NCBI GenBank assembly: GCA_039683095.1
Contig: JBDKSB010000009.1
Location: 1 to 64,000 of the forward strand
Direction: 5' to 3'
Source: Acidobacteriota bacterium
GTDB taxonomy: Bacteria > Acidobacteriota > Aminicenantia > Aminicenantales > Saccharicenantaceae
DNA: 64,000 nt
Under the pieces are notes generated by a model. It was not told the origin of the DNA. It worked only from the letters and a program-made list of their open reading frames with translations, and searched no databases. This document shows, piece by piece, positions 1 through 10,208 of this stretch (the stretch's first letter is position 1; the number at the start of each line of letters is the position of its first letter). The translations under genes and the position numbers were made by a program.

Positions 1-3000
1 CTCCAATAATAGAACGGCCGCCCGCCCGAGCCGGCCAGGGCGCCGCTGTAAGCGACCCCCAGCTCCCCGGCGGCCAGCGACTCGGTCGTCACGGCCAGGG
101 CCGGCCGTTCGGCCAGCACGGCGTCGATTCCCGAGGTCGTATTGCCGACCGTCACCTCGACGGCGTCGGCGGAGCCGTGGCCGCCCTTGTCATCGTAGTA
201 TTCTGACAGATAGTTGCGATAGGCGGCATCGGCGTTGAACCAGACCTTGTACGAGCCCGTCGGCAGCCGCCGGAGGGTGTACGCGCCGCTCGCGTCCGTC
301 AGCGCCGAATAGCACGCGGCCGGGATCGCGGCGTCCTGGGCAACGACCGTGAGGCCCTCGACGGGGTCGCCCGATCCGTTCGTCACCAGGCCCGTGATCA
401 GGCCGGTCTCGCTCGAGAAGGCGGCGTCGAGGCCCGAAACGGTGGCCCCGGCCGCGACCGTGACGACGTCCGCGGCCGTGAAGTCGGCCCGGTCGTTGTA
501 CCACTCGACCGTCATGTTCTCCGTGGACGGCCGGAACCGGACCCGGTAATCGCCGGGCGGCAGGTTCCGGATGGCGTAGGCGCCCGCCGCATCGGTCGTC
601 GCCGACAGCGAAAAAGAGCCGTCCGGGCTGAAGGCGTAGACGTTGGCCGAGACACAGGCCTGCCCGCCGCTGTCCGTTATGGTCCCGCTGATCGCTCCGG
701 CTTCGGCCAGGACGCCGTCGATCCCGCTGGTCGAATTCCCCGCGGTGACGGCGATCTCCTGGGCCTCATTCAGGCCGAGGACGTCCGGGTAGTATTCCGA
801 GATATAGTTCGCCGACGCGACCGTCGCCGCGTTGAACCGGATCTTGAACGTGCCCGTCGGCAGCCGGCCCAGGGAATAGTTGCCGTCCGCGTCCGTTGAC
901 GCGGATTGGAGGGCCATCCCCGCCGGGTCGCAAGCCGTCACTTGGACGCTTTCGATCGGGTTCCCTTCCCCGTCCGTGATCCGTCCGGCGATCACGCCGG
1001 CCGTTCCCAGGGCGGCGTCGATCCCGCCGGTCGTCGCCCCGGCGGCCACGGCCACGGGCATCGCCGAAGCGAATGAAGTCGCGTCGCTGTGCCACTCCGT
1101 CGCCAGGGCGTATCCGCCCGGGGCCCGGAAGCGCACCGCATAGTTGCCCGCCCGCAGGCGGTCGATCTCGTATCGGCCGTCGGCGTCGCAGACATCACCC
1201 GCGGCTTGGACCGCGTCGCCCGCGTAAGCGAAGGCTGCGGCATAGCCGAGCGGGTCCCCCGACGCGTCCGTGATCCGGCCGCTGATGACGCCGCCCGGCG
1301 TGAGCTGGCCGTCGATATCCGCCAGCGTCTCCCCCGCCACGAGGGTCAGGACCTCGCCGCCGTGATAGGCCTCGCCGAGGAAATTGACGTCCGGCGTCCA
1401 GTCTAAATCGTCGTTGAAGTCGCTGACGTTGAACTGGACCGTATAGAGGCCGGGCGTGTAGCCTGTCCGGTAGGTGCCGTCCTCGCCGGTCACGACCAGC
1501 GGCCGGCTGACGTTCCAGTCGAACGGCGAGCCGTAGAGCTCGACATAGGCCCCGGCGATCGGGTTCCCCCCGTCGTCCGTCAACGTGCCCGTGACGAAGG
1601 CCAGGCCGAAGTCGGCGTTGGCGTCGATCGTCAGCGCATAAACGACCCCCGGCGCCTCGTAGTAAACGTTCGAGATGTAATACCAGCCTTCGGCCGCGCC
1701 GTAGATGTAGGCCGTTTCGTCATCGCAGCCGCTGGTGTTATAGCCCAAAAGACGCTTGTCGGCGTCGAGGATGGCGAAATCCATGTCCTGGCGTATCGTC
1801 GGATCGGGATAGGCGGTCCCGCTCAGGACGACCCGGATGTCCTTGCCGGCGTCGGCCGCCGAGACGTAGAACTTGAACCAGTCCTCGTCGCGGATGATGA
1901 GGCCCGAGGTCCTCCCCATCGGCAGGACGGCCGCCGTCTCGAAGCTGTCGTTGTCCTCGAAGGCGTCGTCGACGCCGCCGGCGAAGGCCGCCGCGTAATC
2001 CTCGGCCGTCGCGTCCGCCGCGATCGCGTCATAGGTCCGGTCCGCCGGAGTGAAGCTGAAGCCCGGCAGGGTCGGCGTCGCCGTCCCCGACCAGCCGGCC
2101 GGAACGGCCGCCGCGTAGGCGCCGGCCGCATCGGTCGTCGGGGCGCCGGGAAGCCCGGCCATCGTGACGCCGGCCAGCCCGGCGCCGTCGCGCGTCACGG
2201 TCCCCGCGATGCGGTATCCGGCCGCGGCCGCATAGTCTTGTCCCGCGGCGTCGGCCGTGACATTGGCGTAGGTCCGGGTCGCCGGTGTGAAGGAATTGCC
2301 GGAGCGGACCGGCGTCACCGTCCCCGACCAGCCCGAAGGAACGGGCACGATATAGGTGCCGTCGGCGTTCGTCGCCGGGTTCCCCGGCAGCCCGCTCATC
2401 GTCACTCCGGCCAGCGGCGTCTGTCCCGAAAGCACCGTTCCGGAGATCATATAGCCGGACCCGGTGTACTCGCCGATCGTGATGGACAGCTCCCTGGTCG
2501 CGGACATCTGCCCCGAGGACGAATCGGTCACGGTGACCATGAAGCTGAACGTGCCCGCCGTCGTCGGCGTGCCGGAGATCGCCCCTCCAGCGCTCATCGC
2601 CAGGCCCGGCGGCAGGGCCCCCGAATAGAGCGTCCAGCGATAGAGCGGCCAGCCGCCCTCGACGCCGAGCTGCTGGCTGTAAGCCACGCCGATCTCCCCG
2701 CCCGCAAGCGAGGTCGTCGAGATCGCCAATTCCGGCCGATTGGCCAGCTCGGCGTCGCTGAGCGGCGTCGATTCGCTTTCGTTGACCGTGATCGTATCGG
2801 CGGCGGCGAAGCTCGTCTTGTCGTTATAGTATTCGGAGACGTAGCCCAGCCAGTTCGCGTCGGCGTTGAAATAGACCTTGACCGAGCCGGGCGGCACCTG
2901 CCGGATCGTGAAGTAGCCGTCGCCGTCCGAGATCGCGCTGGAATAGGCGGATTCCTTCGACGCGTCCTGGGCGATGACACGGACCGAGTGGATGGCGTAG

Positions 3001-4700
3001 CCGTAGGCGTTGACCACCCGGCCGATGATCATGCCGCCTCCTCCGGGGAGGGTGACATCGATGTTCTCGGTGGTCGCGCCGGCCGCGACCGTCACGGTGC
3101 CGGCCGCGGCGTAGGACGTCGCGTCCGGATACCAATGAGGGATGCGGTCGCCCTGCTGGCTGGGACGCGCCAGGACCTTGTAGGTCCCCGGCGGCAGGTT
3201 ATTGAGGATATAGGTCGTCTCCCCAACAAGGGGAACGGCCGGCGAGACGCTCCACTGGAAATTGCTGGCCGTGTCGAAGGCGATGACGGCCACGCTGCCG
3301 TTGTTGTTGAGGATCCGGCCGGAGATGGACCCGGCGGCCGGAAGCACGGCGTCTATGCCTTCGGTCACCGCGCCGGCGACGACATGGGCCGTCGTCGCAT
3401 CGGCCAGGAAACGCGTGCCCGGGTAATACTGGGAGACCAGGGAGATGGTGCCCACCGAGGCCGCATTGAACAGGACCTTCCAGTCGCCGGCCGGCACGGC
3501 CGAATGGGTGTAGTAGCCGTCCCCGTCCGTCCGGACGGTCCACAGCGTCAGTCCCACCGGATCCACGATGGAGACCTGCAGGTCGCCCACGGGATTCATG
3601 TCGGCATCGAGGACGCGGCCCGTGATCGCGCCCCAGGTCTTCACGTCGAGCGACGCGTCGATGCCCGATGTCGTCCCGGCGGCGGCGGCCCCGACCGGGT
3701 CGGCCGAAGCGAAAAGCGCTTTGTCGTCGAACCACTCGTTGATCAGGTCGCCGGACCCCGTCCGGGCGCGGACCGCGTAGTTGGCGGCCCGCAGCCGATC
3801 GACGCGGTAAACGCCGCTGGAATCGGTGAGAACGGCGGCGACCCGCGACCAGTTGCCGAGATAGACCTGCGCGCTCGCGCCGCCGAGCGGCGCCCCGCTT
3901 CCGTCCGTGATCTGCCCGGTGATCGTCCCGCCGGGGATCAGGTACATATTGACGTTCTCGAGGGACGCCCCGCCGGTCAGCGTCAGGACGTGGTTGTACT
4001 GATAGACATCCCCGAGGTAGTTCGCGTCGGGCGTCCAGGCGAGACCGTCGTCGCCGAAATCCTGCGTATTGAACCGGAGCGTGAAATCACCGGGAAGCCA
4101 GCCGATCTTGTAATAGCCGTTCGCGTCCGTGAAGACCATGGGCCGGGTGACGTTCCAGTCGAACGGCATGGCGTAGAGCTCTACGGACGCCCCGGCGACC
4201 GGGGACTCCTCCTCATCGTCCAGCACCTGCCCGCTGATATAGGCGAGGCCGAAGGTGTCGCTCAGCTCGGCCGACAGGGAGTAGACCGTTCCCACGGCCC
4301 CGACGTAGTTCTGGACGACGTAGTACCATCCCTCGGCGACGCCGCAGACGTAGGCCGTTTCGTCCGGCGCGCCGCTCAGGTTGTAGCTCAGGAGCCGGCC
4401 GGAGGCGTCCAGGATCCCGAAGTCCAAGTCCCGGCGCGTCGTCGCGTCGGGGAAGCCCGTCCCCCAGACCCGGACCTTGAGGTCCTTGCCGGCGTCATCC
4501 GCGGGAACATAGAACTTGAACCACTCCTCGTCGCCGAGCACCAGGTCGTGGGTCGTTCCGAGCGCGAGGGAAGCCGCCGTTTCGAAGGTATCGTTCTCCT
4601 CGTAGGCGTCGTCGACGCCGCCGGCGAAGGCCGCGACGTAATCCTGCGCGCTCGCGTCGACGGCCTGGTTCGAATAGGTCCGGCTGGCCGGGCTGAACGT
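1..4700 (-). repeat. Collinear internal duplication (about 2.6 kb period) inside the giant repeat protein
   Basis: Two long units have the same order of modules. Each has a GW-G-TVTP Ig-like module, a PPC-like segment (GGVDDAYEENDTFETA versus GGVDDAFEDNDSFETA), a regulatory module with PFDWNV (PFDWNVTRP versus PFDWNVSRP), then further regulatory modules with the YRVDRLRAANYAVR and YEIDRLRAGNYAVR variants, and finally a He_PIG-type Ig module. Equivalent points lie about 2.6 kb apart (for example near nt 4620 and 1990). The second unit runs off the left edge. Confidence 0.85.
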
Positions 4701-6110
4701 GAAGCCGGGCTGGACCGGGGTCACCGTCCCGGTCCATCCGGTCGGAACCATCGCCGCGTAGAAGCCGAGCGCGTCGGTCCTGACGGTGCTCGGAAGCCCG
4801 CCGATGAGGACATCGGCCTGTCCCAGGCCGTCGAACGTGACCTGTCCCGAGATCGTGATGTCGGCCAGGGGGACGATCGGACCGTTGGCGGCGACGACCG
4901 CCGCCGTGGAGGCCTCCTGCCAACCCCTGGAAAAGAGCTCCGTCCCTTCCCCTTCCCTGACGTCCCAGACGATGATCCCGCGCCCGTCGGCCCCCGCGGC
5001 CCGGACGATGGCGGGATTGCCGCCGCCGCTCCGGTCCTCATCGAGAACGATCTCGGCCGAGGCGGCCGTATCGCCCCAGCCGATGGTCCTGGCCGCGATG
5101 TCCCGCGCGGCCGGGGCCTCGACGCCGGCCGCCTGATAGGTCACGAGGATACGGCCGGCCAGCCCGGCCGCGAAGGCCGCCGGACGGGACTCGAGCCGCG
5201 ACTCCGTCGCGGTCAGGTCGCCGGCCAGGAGGACCTGGTCGCCGCCGATATCGGCGAAGGCGATCTCCGAGCGGCGAGCCCCGCGCTGGGCCTGCCAGAC
5301 TACGAAATATCCCGCCGTTCCGGGCACTCCGGTCACGCTCGGGGCGGTATTCCGGGCTCCGTCGGCGGCGACGGCGACCACGCTTCCGAGCGCGTCGGCC
5401 GACGCCGCGCCGGCCGGGACCTCCCGGCCTTCGATGTCGATCCGGCCGGCCGCGACCGGCTTTTCCCAGGCCACGAAGAACTTGCCCCCGGCCTGGTTGA
5501 TGGAGGGGGCTTGAAGGTTGTCGTAGGCCGATCGGCCGAGAACGACGGCGTCCCGGGCCTCTTCTCCGGGTCCGCCGATGCTCCGGCCCTTGATCACGTT
5601 GAGGCCGGACTCGTCGAGCTCTTCCCAGACGACGAAGAACCGGCCGTCCAGGCTGGAGAAGCCGATGTCGGGATGATCGACGGGCCTCCCCGCGTTCGCC
5701 GTCACGCTCCTGAAGCCGTCGATCCTGCCCTCGGCGTCGACGGCACAGGCTTCGATCGACCGCCCCGTCGACCAGACGACCAGCCAAGAGCCGGCGCCCG
5801 TGGCCGCGGCCCGGGGATGCCGCTCATCGCCGGCCGAGGAAGCCAGATGCATCACCCGGCCCGCGGGATTCCCGTCGCTGTCGAGCATCCGGGCCTGGAT
5901 GTCCCAATCCCCCGAGCTCCGCCCGGTCCGGTCCTGCCAGACGACCAGGTATTTTTGGGCCTGCGCGTCATAGGCGATGCCGGGCCTGGCCTTGATCGTC
6001 CCGCCGCTCGCGACGGGCTGTACTTTTTTCTGAAATTCCGCGGCCGCGAAAGTCAGGGCGATAACGAGGAAGAAAGAAAAGAGGATAGGAAAGAGGCGCG
6101 ACTTTTTCAT
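1..6110 (-). CDS. Giant secreted carboxypeptidase-regulatory/PPC repeat protein, C-terminus beyond window
   Basis: The reading frame is open from ATG 6110 to the left edge, at least 2036 codons, with no stop seen. A GGAGGGAAGG ribosome site precedes the ATG. The first 25 or so residues (MKKSRLFPILFSFF...) form a signal peptide. Residues about 30-400 carry repeated blade-like segments ending in motifs such as YLVVWQD, FFVVWEE and YFVVWQA, which suggests a beta-propeller. After that come carboxypeptidase-regulatory/Ig modules (G.I.G.V.D..G.P..G), pre-peptidase C-terminal-like segments (GGVDDAYEENDTFETA, near residue 495, and again near 1370) and a putative-Ig (He_PIG) module with the signature GTPTTAGTF near residue 1180. 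No catalytic domain is visible in the part present. The protein is probably surface-exposed or secreted; its role is unknown. The block from about nt 4700 to 2470 is duplicated from about nt 2080 to the edge. Whether it carries the shared C-terminal tail of its neighbours cannot be seen. Confidence 0.9.
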   Translation of the reverse strand, partial: MKKSRLFPILFSFFLVIALTFAAAEFQKKVQPVASGGTIKARPGIAYDAQAQKYLVVWQDRTGRSSGDWDIQARMLDSDGNPAGRVMHLASSAGDERHPRAAATGAGSWLVVWSTGRSIEACAVDAEGRIDGFRSVTANAGRPVDHPDIGFSSLDGRFFVVWEELDESGLNVIKGRSIGGPGEEARDAVVLGRSAYDNLQAPSINQAGGKFFVAWEKPVAAGRIDIEGREVPAGAASADALGSVVAVAADGARNTAPSVTGVPGTAGYFVVWQAQRGARRSEIAFADIGGDQVLLAGDLTATESRLESRPAAFAAGLAGRILVTYQAAGVEAPAARDIAARTIGWGDTAASAEIVLDEDRSGGGNPAIVRAAGADGRGIIVWDVREGEGTELFSRGWQEASTAAVVAANGPIVPLADITISGQVTFDGLGQADVLIGGLPSTVRTDALGFYAAMVPTGWTGTVTPVQPGFTFSPASRTYSNQAVDASAQDYVAAFAGGVDDAYEENDTFETAASLALGTTHDLVLGDEEWFKFYVPADDAGKDLKVRVWGTGFPDATTRRDLDFGILDASGRLLSYNLSGAPDETAYVCGVAEGWYYVVQNYVGAVGTVYSLSAELSDTFGLAYISGQVLDDEEESPVAGASVELYAMPFDWNVTRPMVFTDANGYYKIGWLPGDFTLRFNTQDFGDDGLAWTPDANYLGDVYQYNHVLTLTGGASLENVNMYLIPGGTITGQITDGSGAPLGGASAQVYLGNWSRVAAVLTDSSGVYRVDRLRAANYAVRARTGSGDLINEWFDDKALFASADPVGAAAAGTTSGIDASLDVKTWGAITGRVLDADMNPVGDLQVSIVDPVGLTLWTVRTDGDGYYTHSAVPAGDWKVLFNAASVGTISLVSQYYPGTRFLADATTAHVVAGAVTEGIDAVLPAAGSISGRILNNNGSVAVIAFDTASNFQWSVSPAVPLVGETTYILNNLPPGTYKVLARPSQQGDRIPHWYPDATSYAAAGTVTVAAGATTENIDVTLPGGGGMIIGRVVNAYGYAIHSVRVIAQDASKESAYSSAISDGDGYFTIRQVPPGSVKVYFNADANWLGYVSEYYNDKTSFAAADTITVNESESTPLSDAELANRPELAISTTSLAGGEIGVAYSQQLGVEGGWPLYRWTLYSGALPPGLAMSAGGAISGTPTTAGTFSFMVTVTDSSSGQMSATRELSITIGEYTGSGYMISGTVLSGQTPLAGVTMSGLPGNPATNADGTYIVPVPSGWSGTVTPVRSGNSFTPATRTYANVTADAAGQDYAAAAGYRIAGTVTRDGAGLAGVTMAGLPGAPTTDAAGAYAAAVPAGWSGTATPTLPGFSFTPADRTYDAIAADATAEDYAAAFAGGVDDAFEDNDSFETAAVLPMGRTSGLIIRDEDWFKFYVSAADAGKDIRVVLSGTAYPDPTIRQDMDFAILDADKRLLGYNTSGCDDETAYIYGAAEGWYYISNVYYEAPGVVYALTIDANADFGLAFVTGTLTDDGGNPIAGAYVELYGSPFDWNVSRPLVVTGEDGTYRTGYTPGLYTVQFNVSDFNDDLDWTPDVNFLGEAYHGGEVLTLVAGETLADIDGQLTPGGVISGRITDASGDPLGYAAAFAYAGDAVQAAGDVCDADGRYEIDRLRAGNYAVRFRAPGGYALATEWHSDATSFASAMPVAVAAGATTGGIDAALGTAGVIAGRITDGEGNPIESVQVTACDPAGMALQSASTDADGNYSLGRLPTGTFKIRFNAATVASANYISEYYPDVLGLNEAQEIAVTAGNSTSGIDGVLAEAGAISGTITDSGGQACVSANVYAFSPDGSFSLSATTDAAGAYAIRNLPPGDYRVRFRPSTENMTVEWYNDRADFTAADVVTVAAGATVSGLDAAFSSETGLITGLVTNGSGDPVEGLTVVAQDAAIPAACYSALTDASGAYTLRRLPTGSYKVWFNADAAYRNYLSEYYDDKGGHGSADAVEVTVGNTTSGIDAVLAERPALAVTTESLAAGELGVAYSGALAGSGGRPFYYW

Positions 6111-6153
6111 AGGACCTTCCCTCCGATGCGTTCCCGGCGGCCTTATCAGAAGC

Positions 6154-6173
6154 GGGCCGGCTTCGGCCGGCCC
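6154..6173 (-). other. Perfect 8-bp stem with TTCG loop in the leader of the giant repeat gene
   Basis: GGGCCGGC, TTCG and GCCGGCCC form a perfect hairpin 44 bp upstream of the ATG at 6110 and about 180 bp past the C25 peptidase stop. There is no T-run after it on the minus strand, so a Rho-independent terminator is not supported. It could be a leader or mRNA-stability hairpin. The rest of 6111-6353 shows only the ribosome-binding site. Confidence 0.45.
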
Positions 6174-6353
6174 GTCCTCAACGAGACAGGAACGGAGAAG
6201 GAAGGAAGTGATCGGCGGTCATCGATAGAGCGTTAGGAATTCCCCTGCGGCTTCCCGTTTCTCCGCTGTTACTCCAAAGATGAATGGATTCTCCGACAAG
6301 CGCCCTATTATTGCAAGGACTTTTTATGATGCCGCGAACATCTCTGGAGTCGG

Positions 6354-9300
6354 CTATTTAAGTTTCCTCTTTTGGCCATTCCGCCCGGTCGCCGGCTTCT
6401 CGACGGCGGACTCGCCGGGTTGGCTGTTCTTTTGTTCCGTCCAGACGAAGCCCGGCTCGCCGGGACCGGGCGCGCGGAGGTCCCGGGCCCGCTCGTTTTC
6501 CTTCGGTTCCAGGTTGACGTCCTCGAAATAAGCGAACCGGGCGCCGCCGGGGCCGCGGTCGGAATCGTCCAGCTTCAGCCCGGACACTCCCGGCTTCACT
6601 CCGTTCCCCGCGCCCCGGAAGGTCTGGGCCGGGGCCGTTCGTGCGGCCGCAGCGAGCCCGCCCGCCTCGGCGATCGTCCCCTGCGCCCGCATCGTTCCGG
6701 CGGCGATGTCCCGCGCGGAAGAGGACAGCCGGGCCCAGGCGCTGCCGTTCGAGTACTTGACCCAGACGCCGCCCTGAGAGGGCCAGATGCCGATGAGATC
6801 GGCCGTGCCGTCGGCGTCGATGTCACCGCCGGCGACCTGGCTGGCCTGGGAGGCCATCCTGACCCAGGCCCCGTTCATGGAATTCCTGTAATAGACGCCT
6901 TGCCCGTCCCAGGTCGCCAGGAGGTCGTCCCGCCCATCGCCGTTCATGTCCGCCACGGCGATATCGGCGGCCGTCGACGACAGCCGGACCCACGCCCCGC
7001 TCTGGGAATATTTCACCCAGACCCCGCCCTGGGAAGGCCAGATGCCGACGAGATCGTCCGTCCCGTCCCCGTCGATGTCGCCGGTCGTGATCATCGTCGC
7101 CGGCGAGGCCAGCTTGACCCAGGCGCCGGAGACGGAGCTCCGGTAGAAGACGCCCTGACCGTCCCAGGTCCCGAGGAGGTCCGCGCGGCCGTCGCCGTTC
7201 ATGTCCCCGGCGGCGATGTGCACGGCCGTCGAAGAGAGCTTGGCCCAAGCGCCGCTCTGCGAGTACTTGACCCAGATCCCGCCCTGGCTCGGCCAGAGCC
7301 CGATGAGATCGTCGATCCCGTCCCCGTCGAGGTCCCCGGCCGCTATCATCGTGGCCGGCGAGGACAGCGCGACCCACGCCCCGGTATCCGAATTCCGGTA
7401 ATAGACCCCCTGCCCGTCCCACGTCCCGACGAAATCGTCCGGATAGATCGTCACGACGCCGAAGTTCGCCGTGACGCTCTTTGGCCCGTCCATGGTGACG
7501 GTCGCGGGATTGTCCGCGGAATTGAAGTCCCCGCTCCACCCGGCGAACACGCTGCCGGCCGCGGGGACAGCTTCTATGACTGCCTGACTCCCCGCCGCGA
7601 AGCCCTCTTCGTACGGCAGGTCATGGGAGGTCCCGCCGACCTTCACCGCGCCGCCGCCGGCCCCGCCCGCCGCCAGGGACAGCGTGTAGACGAGCTGGGC
7701 GGTGGTGAAAGCCAGTTCCTCGCCGTAAGCCGTTCCGTGCGAATTCGTCGCGTAAGCCCGGACATAGTACAGCGTGGACGGGACGAGGCCGGTCAGGCTG
7801 CTCGTGAACGCCCCGGTCCCGCTTCCGTCCGTCGTGTGAGAGCCGGCGGCCGTCGGATGCTCGGCGGTGCTCCAGCAGACCCCTCTCGCCGTGACCGCGG
7901 CCCCGCCGTCCGCGAGGACGACGCCGCCGCTCGCCGCGGTGGTGGTCGAGATGCCGCTGACCGCGGCGGTCGTCACGCCGGGGGTCGTGTTCGTCCGCGC
8001 GTAGTCCTGGTTGAGGCTGCTCGCCGCCAGGCCGGAATAGGTCCGCGAGGCGGGCAGGAATTCGTAGCCGGACTTGGAGGGGGTCAGCGTGCCCGACCAG
8101 CCGGGGGCGACGCGGACGCTGTAGAAGCCGGAAGCGTCGGTCGTGACGGAGCCGGCGCCGTAATTCACGGCCGCCCCGGCGATGGGGCTGTTGTTCGTGT
8201 CGCGGATGGAACCGGCGACGACGAGGTCGGAGAAGAGCCGGCTCGCGGGATCGCCGAAGAGGTTGAAATCGAACAGGTTCATCCACGAGGCCCCGGTCCA
8301 GGCGGAGTACATGTTGACGCCCATGTCGCTCTTGACGGCGAAAAGGGCGTCGCCGGCCGGCTTGGCCCCGGTCACCAGCTGCTCGGCGTAGTAGTAGCCG
8401 ATGCTGGCGTTGTCGGCGTAATACTTGAGGGACAGGCGCCACGACGTCACGGCGTACCAGCTCACCCGGCTGGCGGCCACGGTGGCGACCGCGCCCCGGA
8501 TGAGGAGGAGGGAGCCGAGATTGGACGGCTCCTCGGGCGTCCCGTTCGAACAGGAGCACTGATAGACGAAAGCCGGGCGGCTGTCGTCCAGGGAAGAGAC
8601 GTCGTTCGCGTTGAGGATGTAGCCGGTGCCGCAGTCGGTGTATCCGAGGTAGGCGCCGAACCAGTTCCCGTGGCCCCACCAGAGCACCAGGCCGTAGGGA
8701 TTGGCGTCCCAATGGGCGGCGGTCGCGCCGCTGAGGAGCTCTTCCTCGCTGTCGAAGACGGAGTTCGCGGCCGCGCAGAAATTGCCCTGCATATAGAGCC
8801 GGTGGTAGCCCATTCCGGAGGGGGCGACGTAATTGTTGACCATCGCCTCTCCGAGGTAGGCCCCGTCGGTGGTGGCGTCGCTGAAGCTCTCGGGCAGGAG
8901 GGCCTTCCGCCTCCAGGCCGTGTCGGATGAGCTGCCGTAGGCGATGATCTTGGCCAGGACGTCGTCCAGGTAGGGATATTCCTCATAGACGGGGATCCGG
9001 CCGACGTACACCTCGTTGACGAAATCGACGCCCCCGGTACCCCGGTCGCCTGCGTACTCGCCGAAATTCCCGTCGGCGTCGAGGTCCCAGTTGCCGGTCA
9101 GGTCGGCATAGAAGTAGTCCGTCGGCGATTCCTGATAGGACGATTGGTCCGATCTCGGCCAGCACATCTTCATCGGGATGTCGCCGGCGGCGGGGTCCGG
9201 ATTGCCGATGAGCAGGACGTACTTGACGGCCAGGGCGGCGTAGTTGTCGATCAGCCATTGGCGGATCTTTTCCGCGGTCCCATCGGGGGACTGGCCCGTC

Positions 9301-10100
9301 AGGCCGCCGAACTCGTCCTCGGTGATGACGAGCGGCGTGTGCCCCTGGCCCGTCAGGTAGGCCGTGAAATCGGCCAGGGCGGCGGCATGGGCCGACTCGA
9401 TGGCGTTGGTCGTTATGATCACGTAGTCGTTGGTCGCCTGGGCCTGGGGCACGACGACGGCGGGCCGGTACCATTCGGCGGCCGACGAATAATTGAGGAG
9501 GAGGCCGCGGGCCCGGTCGTCCATGGCCCCGTCCGCCAGCTGGGCGTCGGAAGCCAGCCGCACGGCGGCGAGGCTATAGCTGATGCGGACGGTCGCGCCG
9601 GGGACGAACACCAGGTCCTTCGTCACGGGGTTGTAGCGGAACGGCGAGTAGGCTATCTTCGCGATCCGCCATTTCCTCAACCGCGAAAAGCCCGCGTACT
9701 CGACGGTCTTCTCCGGGAAGTAAGCATCCCGGCCGTACACGCTCTGATAAGGATCCAGGACCCTGTCCTTCCCGTCCCAGGCGGCCAGAGGAGGCATCTC
9801 CGGGATCACGAACCGGCCGAGGCTGACCGGCGCGGTTTCGTCCGAGGCGACGGAGATCGTCCCGATCTCGACATCCGGGGGCAGGGCCACATAGAAGACG
9901 CGCACGGGCAGATCGGGGTATCCGGGGACGCCCAAGCTCGCATAACCGGGCATGACGATCCGGTGCGATCCGTCCGCGCCCGGAGTGATCTGATAGGACG
10001 GGGCGGTCAGCACGATCTGCTGCTGGGCGGCCGGCAGGGAGGCGATGCCCAGAGCGCCCGCGAACAAGATGCCGAGAGCGATGATCCGGATGGATTTCAT
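6354..10100 (-). CDS. Gingipain-like C25 family cysteine peptidase with shared C-terminal cassette
   Basis: The protein is 1248 aa. I chose ATG 10100 because it begins a clear signal peptide (MKSIRIIALGILFAGALGIA) and has AGGGGG upstream; an in-frame start 20 codons earlier has no signal-like sequence. An N-terminal propeptide-like region is followed by the C25 caspase-fold domain (about residues 230-560). This has the catalytic His in WWGHGNW (H477) and Cys in QCSCSNG (C517), matching the GHG/CxNG pair of gingipains. C-terminal to it are a regulatory/Ig module (about 620-690), an FnIII-like module, and a short Gly-rich module with GWSGD. The protein ends with six propeller-like units (nt 7439-6680) and a GPGGARF...PGPGEP tail with a basic end. 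It is presumably an exported endopeptidase. The same cassette ends three other proteins here. Substrate specificity cannot be read from the sequence. Confidence 0.9.
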   Translation of the reverse strand: MKSIRIIALGILFAGALGIASLPAAQQQIVLTAPSYQITPGADGSHRIVMPGYASLGVPGYPDLPVRVFYVALPPDVEIGTISVASDETAPVSLGRFVIPEMPPLAAWDGKDRVLDPYQSVYGRDAYFPEKTVEYAGFSRLRKWRIAKIAYSPFRYNPVTKDLVFVPGATVRISYSLAAVRLASDAQLADGAMDDRARGLLLNYSSAAEWYRPAVVVPQAQATNDYVIITTNAIESAHAAALADFTAYLTGQGHTPLVITEDEFGGLTGQSPDGTAEKIRQWLIDNYAALAVKYVLLIGNPDPAAGDIPMKMCWPRSDQSSYQESPTDYFYADLTGNWDLDADGNFGEYAGDRGTGGVDFVNEVYVGRIPVYEEYPYLDDVLAKIIAYGSSSDTAWRRKALLPESFSDATTDGAYLGEAMVNNYVAPSGMGYHRLYMQGNFCAAANSVFDSEEELLSGATAAHWDANPYGLVLWWGHGNWFGAYLGYTDCGTGYILNANDVSSLDDSRPAFVYQCSCSNGTPEEPSNLGSLLLIRGAVATVAASRVSWYAVTSWRLSLKYYADNASIGYYYAEQLVTGAKPAGDALFAVKSDMGVNMYSAWTGASWMNLFDFNLFGDPASRLFSDLVVAGSIRDTNNSPIAGAAVNYGAGSVTTDASGFYSVRVAPGWSGTLTPSKSGYEFLPASRTYSGLAASSLNQDYARTNTTPGVTTAAVSGISTTTAASGGVVLADGGAAVTARGVCWSTAEHPTAAGSHTTDGSGTGAFTSSLTGLVPSTLYYVRAYATNSHGTAYGEELAFTTAQLVYTLSLAAGGAGGGAVKVGGTSHDLPYEEGFAAGSQAVIEAVPAAGSVFAGWSGDFNSADNPATVTMDGPKSVTANFGVVTIYPDDFVGTWDGQGVYYRNSDTGAWVALSSPATMIAAGDLDGDGIDDLIGLWPSQGGIWVKYSQSGAWAKLSSTAVHIAAGDMNGDGRADLLGTWDGQGVFYRSSVSGAWVKLASPATMITTGDIDGDGTDDLVGIWPSQGGVWVKYSQSGAWVRLSSTAADIAVADMNGDGRDDLLATWDGQGVYYRNSMNGAWVRMASQASQVAGGDIDADGTADLIGIWPSQGGVWVKYSNGSAWARLSSSARDIAAGTMRAQGTIAEAGGLAAAARTAPAQTFRGAGNGVKPGVSGLKLDDSDRGPGGARFAYFEDVNLEPKENERARDLRAPGPGEPGFVWTEQKNSQPGESAVEKPATGRNGQKRKLK
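6680..7439 (-). repeat. Six-unit alternating propeller cassette of the C25 peptidase
   Basis: Six consecutive units of about 41 residues alternate between a WDGQGVYYRNS type and a WPSQGGVWVKY type. Each unit but the last closes with a GDxDGDGxxDL or DMNGDGRxDL loop that resembles FG-GAP/VCBS calcium-binding blades. The last unit ends DIAAGTMRAQG. It is followed by an Ala-rich linker and the GPGGARF/PGPGEP tail (about nt 6565-6357). Confidence 0.9.
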
Positions 10101-10208
10101 GGCCTGGTCCCCCTGAGGTCCGTTTGACCCGAATCTACGGATTATCTCCGGCAAAGTCAAGGTCCGCCGTTCGTTCCCCGGGCCGGAGAACGGCGCCCCG
10201 CCGGGCGG

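Noticed and set aside
2238-6236. Long plus-strand reading frame of 1332 codons opposite the giant repeat gene
   Set aside because: It is Arg/Gly/Asp/Pro-rich without domains, and the minus-strand frame shows a signal peptide, ribosome site and recognisable modules. The frame is a product of GC-rich codon bias.
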